Shown piece after piece: positions 1 to 7,844 of a stretch of 64,000 nucleotides of DNA. Each line of letters begins with the position of its first letter. Positions within the stretch are counted from its first letter, which is position 1. Source of the stretch: Desulfuromonas versatilis (lineage in GTDB: Bacteria; Desulfobacterota; Desulfuromonadia; Desulfuromonadales; NIT-T3); assembly GCF_019704135.1 (NCBI RefSeq), contig NZ_AP024355.1:4223034-4287033 (forward strand), given 5' to 3'. The position numbers and the translations under genes were made by a program. The notes below the pieces were generated by a model. It was not told where the DNA came from. It did no database searches and worked only from the letters and a program-made list of their open reading frames with translations.

Positions 1-896
1 AGTGCATTTGTGACTCTTCAATTTCCGCGATACAAGTAAATCCATCACTTATTCCTGTTCCATTAACTAGAGACTTTATAGTTATATTGATTTCGAAAAT
101 ATTAAGAAAGAAAACCATAATTTTTTTTCATGGATGGAGAAAACATTTTTTCCAGAAAATATGTTCAAAAAAACTATATAAATTTATTTTTATTTCTTTT
201 TTAAAATTCTGTGATCAAATCATTGTTTTATCTAATGATTTCAAAAAAGACTTAATCAGTATTGGGATAGACTGTGATCGAATTTTTGTTACAACCACCA
301 TGGTTGACATTAAGTACTTTCAAACCACCACAGCACCCAATGAAGGACCGACAAAATTTGTTTTTCTTTCAAAAATCTCAAAACAAAAGGGAATTAAGGA
401 GACACTAGAGGCAATAAAAATGCTGCGTTGCAGCAGCGAAGATTTTGATTTTGACATTATTGGTCATTTTGAATCAAAGGATACGCAAATTTTTGTTGAT
501 GATTATTTATCTACACATTCTTTAAACAATAAAATTAAACTTAGTGGTAGACTTGATGGAAATTCTAAATTTGTAAAATTGTCTAAATCTGATGTTTATA
601 TTTTTCCATCATGGACCGAAGGCTGTCCAACAAGCGTCCTCGAAGCGCTAACAACAGGATTGTTTGTAATTGCAACTAATGTTGGGGCCTTGCCAGAAAT
701 CATCAAAGAAAACGAAAATGGCAGACTTATTCCTGCTAAAGACTCTTTCAGTCTGTTTGAAAACATGAAGTGGTCAATACAAAATATTCAATACATTAGG
801 CAACAAAAAGAACAAATTAAATATCGAGCCATTAACTCTTTCAGAGCTGAGGTCATCTGCAACGATTTTTCTCAAATTTATTCAAAATTATTCTAA
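1..896 (+). CDS. Family 4 glycosyltransferase, 5'-truncated by the window edge
   Basis: The reading frame is open to the first base, so the gene starts outside the window; an internal TTG at 87 is not a credible start. The visible part is the C-terminal GT-B half of a GT4 enzyme, which moves a sugar from a nucleotide donor to a growing glycan on the cytoplasmic side of the membrane. It shows the segment SWTEGCPTSVLEAL, containing the EX7E-type donor-binding motif, followed by GLFVIATNVGALPEII. The acceptor-binding N-terminal domain is missing. The gene is very AT-rich with long A/T runs, unlike the next gene, which suggests recent acquisition. Donor and acceptor cannot be read from sequence. 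Confidence 0.85.
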   Translation, partial: CICDSSISAIQVNPSLIPVPLTRDFIVILISKILRKKTIIFFHGWRKHFFQKICSKKLYKFIFISFLKFCDQIIVLSNDFKKDLISIGIDCDRIFVTTTMVDIKYFQTTTAPNEGPTKFVFLSKISKQKGIKETLEAIKMLRCSSEDFDFDIIGHFESKDTQIFVDDYLSTHSLNNKIKLSGRLDGNSKFVKLSKSDVYIFPSWTEGCPTSVLEALTTGLFVIATNVGALPEIIKENENGRLIPAKDSFSLFENMKWSIQNIQYIRQQKEQIKYRAINSFRAEVICNDFSQIYSKLF

Positions 897-1067
897 ATTC
901 AAGGCCCAAAAAACACTTTTTAAGTCACCAAAATTGTTTTTGTAAAACTTTTACCATACAATCGCTATTTACAATATAGAATATTTACCACAACGATCTT
1001 GTTTAACATCCTATATTTCAGTGATACTTTTTGAATAAATCACCTCAGGATATTTTTCGACGATATA
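897..1067. other. AT-rich intergenic spacer
   Basis: This 171-bp spacer separates the AT-rich glycosyltransferase from the next, GC-richer gene. I see no convincing terminator or promoter. The base composition changes at its right edge. Confidence 0.5.
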
Positions 1068-2240
1068 ATGGACATCTCACCACAGATCAGGGCCTTGTGC
1101 CACTATGTCGAACAAGAGGATTTTTCTGGATTTGATCCTTACGATGCCCTGAACAGCCCAATTGTCAGGGCGCTGTGTTTTAACCGAAAATATGGGCGGA
1201 TCGCCTGGATTCAACTCTTCCGCCGGCTTCCGCTCAACCTTCGGCCCTTTGTTCTTCTCGCCAAAGGCCACAACCCTAAAGGCCTTGGGCTTTTTCTAGG
1301 TGGATATGGGAAACTGTACCATGTCAATAAGGAACCGGGGTCTTTGAACAATATTCGACATTTGCTCGGATTGCTCAACATGTGCAAAAGCGCAGGTTAT
1401 TCCGGAAATTGTTGGGGCTATAATTTCGACTGGCAGTCCCGCGCTTTTTATGTGCCCCAATATACCCCCACTATTGTCAACTCCGGTTTCATTGGCCATG
1501 CATTGCTGGATGCATTCCAATTCACCGGCGATCAAAAGGCCCTGGATCTTGCCGTACCCATCAAAGATTTTTTGCTTAAGGATCTACACCGAACCAAGGA
1601 TGGAGACACCTTTTGTTTCAGCTATACCCCTATCGATAACACTGCAGTTCACAATGCCAACCTGCTCGGTGCGTCGCTCCTCATTCGACTCTACAAAATT
1701 ACTGGAGAACAGCGGCTAAGAGACGTTGCACTATCCAGCCTCGCTTACAGCATGAAACATCAGCACGACGATGGGTCATGGTATTACGCCGAAACGGCGA
1801 TGCAAAGCTGGATCGATTCCTTCCACACGGGATTCAACCTGCAGGCCATCCGTTGGTTTCTGCAATTGGGCGAGGCGACGGAGTTCCAAGCCGCATTTGA
1901 GAGGGGAGTTGATTTCTATGCAGGACACTTCTTCCTGGAGGATGGAACTCCCAAGTATTACCACAACAAGGTTTATCCGATCGACATCCACTCCCCCGCT
2001 CAAGCCATCGTCTTCTTCTCCGGGGAAGGCGATGCGTATCAGGAACTGACGGACCGTATTCTGAATTGGACCCTGAAGGAAATGTACGACCCCCACAAAG
2101 GGCTTTTCTATTTCAGGAAGGGACGCTATATGACCAATAAAATTCCCTACATGCGTTGGGGTCAGGCTTGGGCCTTTCATGCTCTGACCGAGTATCTGCT
2201 TTTTCGAAATACCGGAGGGCGACTTCATGCACCCCAATAG
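1068..2240 (+). CDS. VpsJ-like polysaccharide biosynthesis protein
   Basis: This 390-residue protein has no signal peptide. It is rich in W/Y/H and in repeated helical segments such as AVPIKDFLLKDLHRTKDG and SWIDSFHTGFNLQAIRWF, typical of an (alpha/alpha)-barrel of the kind found in polysaccharide lyases and epimerases. I recognise it only by resemblance to VpsJ-type proteins of exopolysaccharide loci, whose biochemistry is not settled. Its last 14 bases overlap the following WecG-family gene, so the two are probably co-transcribed and translationally coupled. No strong ribosome binding site precedes the ATG at 1068. A role in modifying or processing the exopolysaccharide is inferred from context. 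Confidence 0.55.
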   Translation: MDISPQIRALCHYVEQEDFSGFDPYDALNSPIVRALCFNRKYGRIAWIQLFRRLPLNLRPFVLLAKGHNPKGLGLFLGGYGKLYHVNKEPGSLNNIRHLLGLLNMCKSAGYSGNCWGYNFDWQSRAFYVPQYTPTIVNSGFIGHALLDAFQFTGDQKALDLAVPIKDFLLKDLHRTKDGDTFCFSYTPIDNTAVHNANLLGASLLIRLYKITGEQRLRDVALSSLAYSMKHQHDDGSWYYAETAMQSWIDSFHTGFNLQAIRWFLQLGEATEFQAAFERGVDFYAGHFFLEDGTPKYYHNKVYPIDIHSPAQAIVFFSGEGDAYQELTDRILNWTLKEMYDPHKGLFYFRKGRYMTNKIPYMRWGQAWAFHALTEYLLFRNTGGRLHAPQ

Positions 2241-2985
2241 CCCACCGGATTCCATCCCCGTTCTGGGGGTCAACATCACCCCGTTTTCCAGCTATTCCCA
2301 TGCTATCGGCTGTATTGGTGCCATCATCCAGGCCAAGGGGAAAGCCTTCAGCGTGGCCATTAATCCGGAAAAGATTTGCCGGGCCCTTTCTGACCAAAGC
2401 TTGAAAAAGATTTTGAACGACGCCGATTTCGGCATTTGCGACGGAGTCGGCACTGCACTTGCCCTGCGGATTCTCAAAGGCAAGGCCCCGCCCAGGATCA
2501 CTGGAATTGCTCTGTTTTTCGAACTCATTCAGGAGGCGGCACGGCAAGGGTGGAAGGTTTTTCTTTTAGGTGCTACTCCAGAGTCAAATCAAATCGCCGG
2601 CCGAAAATTGCTGGAATCGAATCCATCCCTCCAAATCGTCGGACAGGCCGATGGCTATTCCCAATTCCATTCGGATACGGAAGTCGTTCGAAAAATCAAT
2701 GAATCCGGGGCCGACATCGTATTTATTGCCATGGGTTCACCCAAGCAGGAATTTTGGATAGCCGAGCACAGGAAGACCATGAATGCGCCATTCTGCATTG
2801 GAGTAGGAGGAACATTCGATATTGTCAGCGGCAAGACCAGATGGGCCCCAGCGTGGTGTCGCAGAACAGGGACCGAGTGGCTTTATCGTCTCATCCAGGA
2901 ACCGAAACGCTGGCGCAGGCAGCTTGTATTGCCCAAGTTCGTTTGGGCAGTACTGATGCAACGGATTGGGGTCGGTCGAAATTAG
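2227..2985 (+). CDS. WecG/TagA/CpsF family glycosyltransferase (GT26)
   Basis: This 252-residue protein belongs to the WecG/TagA/CpsF family, which adds the second sugar (ManNAc(A), glucose or similar) to an undecaprenyl-PP-linked sugar at the inner membrane. Visible family marks are the N-terminal VLGVNITPFS, a central DFGICDGVG, the nucleotide-binding KVFLLGATPESNQIA and the conserved IAMGSPKQEFW. The length matches the family. GGAGGG lies seven bases before the ATG, inside the end of the upstream gene, which supports the chosen start. With the WecA-like transferase at 16655-18310 it could form the first two steps of a lipid-linked glycan pathway, though the two genes are 13 kb apart. Confidence 0.9.
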   Translation: MHPNSPPDSIPVLGVNITPFSSYSHAIGCIGAIIQAKGKAFSVAINPEKICRALSDQSLKKILNDADFGICDGVGTALALRILKGKAPPRITGIALFFELIQEAARQGWKVFLLGATPESNQIAGRKLLESNPSLQIVGQADGYSQFHSDTEVVRKINESGADIVFIAMGSPKQEFWIAEHRKTMNAPFCIGVGGTFDIVSGKTRWAPAWCRRTGTEWLYRLIQEPKRWRRQLVLPKFVWAVLMQRIGVGRN

Positions 2986-3046
2986 GTGTTATCGATAGTG
3001 CGGTCCAACCCGACAACATCCTTCTCATTTCCCCTGCCGCTCTTCC

Positions 3047-3083
3047 CAAAAAAATCCCCCCCGCCAGCATCGGCGAGGGGGAT
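3047..3083 (-). terminator. Rho-independent terminator of the multicopper operon
   Basis: On the minus strand an ATCCCCC.CGCC / GGCG.GGGGGAT stem with a short loop is followed by seven T residues. It lies about 65 bases downstream of the last gene of the minus-strand operon (stop at 3147). Confidence 0.85.
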
Positions 3084-3146
3084 CATCTTTAGGCAAAGCC
3101 AAGTTTTCGCTCCCGCTTGCTTCCCCGGGAGCACCCCCCGGAAGGA

Positions 3147-5057
3147 TCAAGGGGTCATGGTAAACGGTGCGTTCGACACATCATTGGCCAGCCAGGCACC
3201 ACCGGCAGCATAGGCGGTGACACGGAGCAGGCAGTTGGCGGAATCGGCCGAGGGAACCGTCCAATTGAAATTGGTCCCCGCAGTGCTCGCAATGGGCAGC
3301 CAGCTTGCCCCGCCATTGGTGGAGTAGCGCACCAGGTAGCTTGCCGCCCCAGCCTGAGCATCCCACTCAATATTGAAGGAGCTTCCACCCGCCAGAGTCT
3401 CGCCACCGTTGGGACTCACAACCGCCAGCACGCTGGGAGGTGTGCCTGGGGTGATGGTGAACGGGGCATTCGATACATCATTGGCCAGCCAGCTTCCGCC
3501 GGCCCCGTAGGCGGTCACCCGAACCAGGCAGTTGGCGGAATCGGCCGAAGGAACCGTCCAATTGAAACTGGTTCCGGTCACGCTTGCGATGGTGAGCCAG
3601 TTGACTCCTCCATTGGTGGAATAACGCAGCAGGTAATTTGCCGCCCCAGCGTGAGCGCTCCACTCAACATTAAAAGAGGTTCCACCCACCAGGGTCTCGC
3701 CGCCGTTGGGACTGACTACCGCCAGCACACTGGGGGGAGTGCCAGGGGTGATGGTAAAGGGCCCATCCGACACATCATTGCCAAGCCATGCGCCACCTGC
3801 ATCATAGGCGGTCACACGGACCAGACTGTTGGCGGAGTCGGCCGAGGGAACCGTCCAATCGAAACTGGTTCCCGCAACGCTGGCAATGGGCAACCAGGTT
3901 GTTCCCCCGTTAGTGGAGTAGCGGAGCAGATAATTTGCGGCTCCGGCCCGGGGGGTCCACTGGACATTATGAATTGTACCGCCAGTGAGGGTTTCGCCTC
4001 CGTTGGGGGAAACCACTGAAAGCATATTTTGAGCGACATTCAGATTGACCAGCATCCCACCACTTGACAGACCAGAATTGGTCAACCCCATGGCCCGGTC
4101 ATATATCTTGTAGCTCCCTTGTCGCTCTAAGAGTAGTTCAGCATCCACGGTCTTGCCGGGTGTCAGGTCAAGGGAGTACTGCTCTGGAATTGAGGCTCCA
4201 GGATTGCCGTCCTGAGCTATCAGCTTGAAATAACCATCTTGAACAACCGGCATCCTGCCTCTTAATCCCGCATTTAAAAACCTGAGCAAAATTTTCTCGG
4301 TCGCAATTCCTGCTCCGATATTCAGGGGGGCGCCAACACTGTAGGGTGCCCCATTGATCAGGAAATATTTCGGATTATAACCCACGGACACCGAAGTCAT
4401 GTAGGCAGCAGTTCCATAAGTACCGCCGTCGACCGCAAAGTTGAGAGCCGGATCAATTTCACTGAACAGCAGGGACGCCTCATTCGTGAAAGGCACCCCG
4501 GGATAGGCAAGTCCGGCTGCCGCATGGACCTTCAACACCGCATACAGCCCCATGGGAACCTGCACCGACTGGTGGGTACCGCTCTGCACCAGGTAGGTGC
4601 CAGGCTTAAGATCCGTCCACGTGTAATCCACCGGCCCGGTCGGTACCGGGGGGGGGCCGGCTGCTGCGGCTCCGGTTTCATGGGTGAAGGACCGAACCCG
4701 AGTCGTGAAATCGTTGGCGGCCCTGGTCAATGCCGAGTTGCCATCCGTCCAGGTCGGCACCATGCTGGCCGCCCTCTGGCCATTGATGACCACCGACACC
4801 GGCTCTGCCGTCAGATGGTTGGTCAGGTGAATGGTCAAGGTGTCGCCCGCCGTGGCGGTAAGCACCGGAGGGACGAAGCTGGCCGGCGCCCCATCAATGC
4901 CGAACCCCCACATGGGAACCACCTCCCCGCTGGGCATGGTAGCCTCTACCCTGGCAGCATGGAGGCTGTATTCCACTAACGCCGCCTGGGCGGCTCCTAT
5001 CATGGTAAAGACCAGAAGAGCGGCCATCACCAGGTGTCTGCATCCTTTTAACATCAT
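3147..5057 (-). CDS. Secreted multicopper-oxidase-fold protein with three C-terminal Ig-like repeats
   Basis: The start at 5057 is chosen over an upstream ATG at 5087 because GGGAGGG sits seven bases before it and the product then begins directly with a signal peptide (VMAALLVFTMIGAAQA). Residues from about 25 to 340 have the cupredoxin layout (AGDTLTIHLTNHL, PGTYLVQSGTH, ILLRFLNAGLRGRMPVVQ). However, every canonical copper-binding cluster (HxH, HxxHxH, HCHxxxH) is replaced, so this copy is probably structural or binds something else. The C-terminal 290 residues are three near-identical repeats of about 97 residues, each starting VSPNGGETL and containing YSTNGG and FDWTVPSADSAN. The giant protein upstream ends in the same repeats. 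It is the last gene of the operon. Confidence 0.8.
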   Translation of the reverse strand: MMLKGCRHLVMAALLVFTMIGAAQAALVEYSLHAARVEATMPSGEVVPMWGFGIDGAPASFVPPVLTATAGDTLTIHLTNHLTAEPVSVVINGQRAASMVPTWTDGNSALTRAANDFTTRVRSFTHETGAAAAGPPPVPTGPVDYTWTDLKPGTYLVQSGTHQSVQVPMGLYAVLKVHAAAGLAYPGVPFTNEASLLFSEIDPALNFAVDGGTYGTAAYMTSVSVGYNPKYFLINGAPYSVGAPLNIGAGIATEKILLRFLNAGLRGRMPVVQDGYFKLIAQDGNPGASIPEQYSLDLTPGKTVDAELLLERQGSYKIYDRAMGLTNSGLSSGGMLVNLNVAQNMLSVVSPNGGETLTGGTIHNVQWTPRAGAANYLLRYSTNGGTTWLPIASVAGTSFDWTVPSADSANSLVRVTAYDAGGAWLGNDVSDGPFTITPGTPPSVLAVVSPNGGETLVGGTSFNVEWSAHAGAANYLLRYSTNGGVNWLTIASVTGTSFNWTVPSADSANCLVRVTAYGAGGSWLANDVSNAPFTITPGTPPSVLAVVSPNGGETLAGGSSFNIEWDAQAGAASYLVRYSTNGGASWLPIASTAGTNFNWTVPSADSANCLLRVTAYAAGGAWLANDVSNAPFTMTP

Positions 5058-5076
5058 ATTTATGCCCTCCCCTGGC

Positions 5077-6420
5077 TTATTCAACAATGACAGTTCCGGG
5101 CGGTTCGACCACGAACATGGACATCATGCCGCCGGGGAAAATGTCGTTATTGGTCAATTCCTTCTCGTTGTGCGAATGCCACATGAAGAAGAAACCTGCA
5201 TTCTGGTTGAAGCCCCCTTCGCCGGGCGGCAACTGCCCCGCGGCACCCAGGTACGGGCTGCCACTGTAGAACTGGCCGAAAACCAGGTCCTTGATGTCCG
5301 GCAGGATCACGGGAAGCGGCTTGTCGTGGTCGGCGCACCACTCGTGGGTGGTGGCGTCGAAGCCGTTGCCCGAATCGACGCAGGTGTGGGGCATCTTGTC
5401 GGTGGTCCCGTAGATATCCCAGCCGAGGTTCTTGCCGGTCCAGGTGAAGATGGCATCGTAGGTGGCGCCGGGGAAAACCGACTGGGTAAAGTCCGAAACC
5501 GCCAGGTCAGGGACCACTCCGACCTCCGCAGCCCTCGCGGCCCCGACGGCGCTTTCCAGCGCCCGCCCGTCACGGGCGATCAGGTCGAAGTTGTTGCCGT
5601 GGGTGTGCAGGGGGTGGCCATCGCGCCCGCCACCGATGAAGCGCAGCAGCACGCGCTGCCCGGGGGTGGCCCGGGGGAAGCAGTTGTAGGGCTGGGTCGG
5701 CAGCCAGGCGGCCTCGGCGCCGGCGGGAGCCACCGTGTCGGGGCCGCCGCGGCCGTTGATGAACCAGTTGACCGGATGGTTGGCCGTGGTGTCGACAGGG
5801 AATCCCATTTCCACCCTCATGTGGATGTCCGGGTCCATCTCGCTGAGCAGGAACAGGTATTCGTTGTCATAAGCAGAGGTCGGTGCCCCGTAGGCAGTGG
5901 GGCTGGCGGCATTGAAGTTGTTCGGCCGCACGATCAACGCCCCGAACAGCCCCATCTCGCCCTGCAGATCAGGCTGGGTGCCGCTGTAGTAGGTGTAGGT
6001 GCCCGCGTTGGTGGCGGTAAAGGTGTAGCTGACGGTTCCGGTGGTGGGGGCCGCTTCGCTGGCCAGCAGCCCCGGGGTCCCGCCGCTGGCGGTCACCTTC
6101 TGCCCCGGGAACACCATCGAGGTGGGCACGGCCAGGTTGTTGGTGAGGTTGATGGTCACCGTGGCCCCCTGCCGGACGATCAGGGTGGGACCGGGATACT
6201 GTACCTGGCCGGTAGTGTTATCGGCATATCCCCAGAAATAGATGCTGTTGCCGTCGGGGGTGCTCACATGACCGGGCTTGGCGGTCAGGTTGAACACGGG
6301 GCTCAATCCCAGGTCCGTTACGCCGTCGATCTTCGCCATCCCCGTGGCGGCGAAGCAGAGCAGAAGCACGACGGTCAGCAGAACGGTCCGTCCTCGGGTC
6401 TTTATCCTGCAATAGTTCAT
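5077..6420 (-). CDS. Secreted multicopper oxidase-like protein, partial copper-ligand set
   Basis: This 447-residue protein has a signal peptide (VLLTVVLLLCFAATGMA) and two cupredoxin domains. The N-terminal domain carries YPGPTLIVRQGATVTINLTN, but the usual HxH ligands are replaced (VPTSMVFPGQ, YYSGTQPDLQGEMGLFG). The C-terminal domain keeps an intact HxxHxH motif (H269, H272, H274 in GHPLHTHGNN) and an HSH (H415, H417) where the type 1 copper cysteine would be, so the T1 Cys is absent. GGAGG precedes the ATG by seven bases. The gene lies 36 bases after the preceding multicopper gene and 19 bases before the next. It may keep part of a trinuclear site but cannot hold a normal blue copper. Confidence 0.85.
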   Translation of the reverse strand: MNYCRIKTRGRTVLLTVVLLLCFAATGMAKIDGVTDLGLSPVFNLTAKPGHVSTPDGNSIYFWGYADNTTGQVQYPGPTLIVRQGATVTINLTNNLAVPTSMVFPGQKVTASGGTPGLLASEAAPTTGTVSYTFTATNAGTYTYYSGTQPDLQGEMGLFGALIVRPNNFNAASPTAYGAPTSAYDNEYLFLLSEMDPDIHMRVEMGFPVDTTANHPVNWFINGRGGPDTVAPAGAEAAWLPTQPYNCFPRATPGQRVLLRFIGGGRDGHPLHTHGNNFDLIARDGRALESAVGAARAAEVGVVPDLAVSDFTQSVFPGATYDAIFTWTGKNLGWDIYGTTDKMPHTCVDSGNGFDATTHEWCADHDKPLPVILPDIKDLVFGQFYSGSPYLGAAGQLPPGEGGFNQNAGFFFMWHSHNEKELTNNDIFPGGMMSMFVVEPPGTVIVE

Positions 6421-6456
6421 ATCAAAACCTCCGTTTCGGATGCTCGGGCCGTTTGC

Positions 6457-7779
6457 TTACTGAATCACGATTTCGGTCATCATGCCGCCGTAATCTTCTT
6501 CGTTGTTGGCCAGGTGATCAAGGTTGGTGGTGTACAGAAAATAGGTTCCCGGAGCGATGTCGTCGGCGTTGCCCTGAATGCCGTCCGGCCCCCGGGTGTC
6601 GAGGATCACCTCCATCGCCTCCCCGCCGCCGAGGGTAACTGAGTTGGTGTAATAGTACTTGCTGGTATCGTTGGCCAGCCCGAGTTTCCGCGAGCCGTTC
6701 CCCACCACCTTCATGGGGATCCCCATGATGCTCAAGGTGTGGTAGGAGGTGGTGGAGAGGCTGGTGATCCGCAGCAGGATCCGCTGCCCCGGGGCAGCGA
6801 TGATCCGGGCGTCGATCTTCTGGGCATTGCGGAAGCCGTTCTCCGGGGAACTACCCAACTCGGCGGGATTGATGGTGTCCGGATAGCCGCGGCCGTTGAT
6901 CATCGGGTAGGTGTCCTCCATGTCGGCAAACGGCAGGGGCTGCACGTTGATGTGGTTGTCGTGAAAGACGGGGTCGAAGGAGGAAATCTGCACGGGAAAC
7001 TCGACATCGTAGGCCGTGGAGCCGTCTTGGTCGTTGAAGGCATAGCCGAGCGGAGCGCTGGGGTCGGGATTTCCGCCCAACCTGCCGGCCGGGATGCCGT
7101 TGGGGGCGTACCCGTCGTAGGTCTGCTTCGCCTCGACGTACAGGTTGCCCAGCATCCCCATCTGCATGTGCTCGGCGGCCTCCACGTGGCAGTGATACAT
7201 GAAGGTTCCCGATTCGGCGACCTTGTAGTAATAGGTCAGGGTCGAACCCATGCCGATGGCGACGCCCGAATCCGGCAGCCCGTCGAAGATGGCCGAGGCG
7301 TTGGGAAAACCATGCCAGTGGACGGTGTGGGCGTCGAAGAGGTCCGGGCGCATCATCATGCCGACGTTGGTCAGCGAGAGGTAGACATCATCCCCTTCGC
7401 GGACGTTGATGGTCGGCGCGGGGAACTCGGCCCCGAGCATCCCCACGTTCATGACCTGGCTGTCGGGCACCCCGGTAACGTTGGCAAAGCCGAACATGTA
7501 CTGGAGGTGGCCCTGGCCGTTGCCGTCGGGGTCAAGGACCTTGTCGGCCATGTTGACGAAGCCGTCCCCCGAGGAAAGGTGGATACAGACCTGGCTTTCG
7601 GGCACGGCAGCGCCAATTTCTGCGCCGCGGAGAATTCCGTCTCCGTTGGTGTCACTGGAAACCCCCTGAACATATCCGGGGCATTGGAAGTAGACCGACG
7701 CCTCCCCTGGGGTCACGGAACCCAGCAGAATAAGCCCGGCCAGCAGTGGCAGTATGCTGAGCTTCTTGTATCGCTTCAT
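6457..7779 (-). CDS. Secreted multicopper oxidase-like protein with type 1 copper motif
   Basis: This 440-residue protein has a signal peptide (LSILPLLAGLILLGSVTPGEA). An EF-hand-like acidic loop (DTNGDGILRGAE) follows at residues 43-54. The first cupredoxin domain carries HWH (H154, H156) and a type 1-like HCHVEAAEHMQMGM (H196, C197, H204, M209). In the second domain the expected HxxHxH is reduced to YHTLSIMG. The architecture therefore resembles two-domain multicopper proteins with the T1 site in domain 1, not a classical three-domain laccase. GAGGAG lies six bases before the ATG. Its retained ligands are complementary to those of the downstream paralogue, which keeps HxxHxH but lacks the T1 cysteine. 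Confidence 0.85.
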   Translation of the reverse strand: MKRYKKLSILPLLAGLILLGSVTPGEASVYFQCPGYVQGVSSDTNGDGILRGAEIGAAVPESQVCIHLSSGDGFVNMADKVLDPDGNGQGHLQYMFGFANVTGVPDSQVMNVGMLGAEFPAPTINVREGDDVYLSLTNVGMMMRPDLFDAHTVHWHGFPNASAIFDGLPDSGVAIGMGSTLTYYYKVAESGTFMYHCHVEAAEHMQMGMLGNLYVEAKQTYDGYAPNGIPAGRLGGNPDPSAPLGYAFNDQDGSTAYDVEFPVQISSFDPVFHDNHINVQPLPFADMEDTYPMINGRGYPDTINPAELGSSPENGFRNAQKIDARIIAAPGQRILLRITSLSTTSYHTLSIMGIPMKVVGNGSRKLGLANDTSKYYYTNSVTLGGGEAMEVILDTRGPDGIQGNADDIAPGTYFLYTTNLDHLANNEEDYGGMMTEIVIQ

Positions 7780-7800
7780 GATTCACTCCTCTCGATTCTT

Positions 7801-7830
7801 AACTCCGCCGGGCCCCGGCCCGGCGGAGTT
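7801..7830 (-). terminator. Intergenic hairpin, possible attenuator in the multicopper operon
   Basis: A perfect inverted repeat with 14-base arms (AACTCCGCCGGGCC) and a two-base loop lies between the giant-protein gene and the first multicopper gene. No T-run follows on the minus strand, so partial termination or mRNA processing is more likely than full termination. Confidence 0.45.
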
Positions 7831-7844
7831 TATTTCAATCAATC

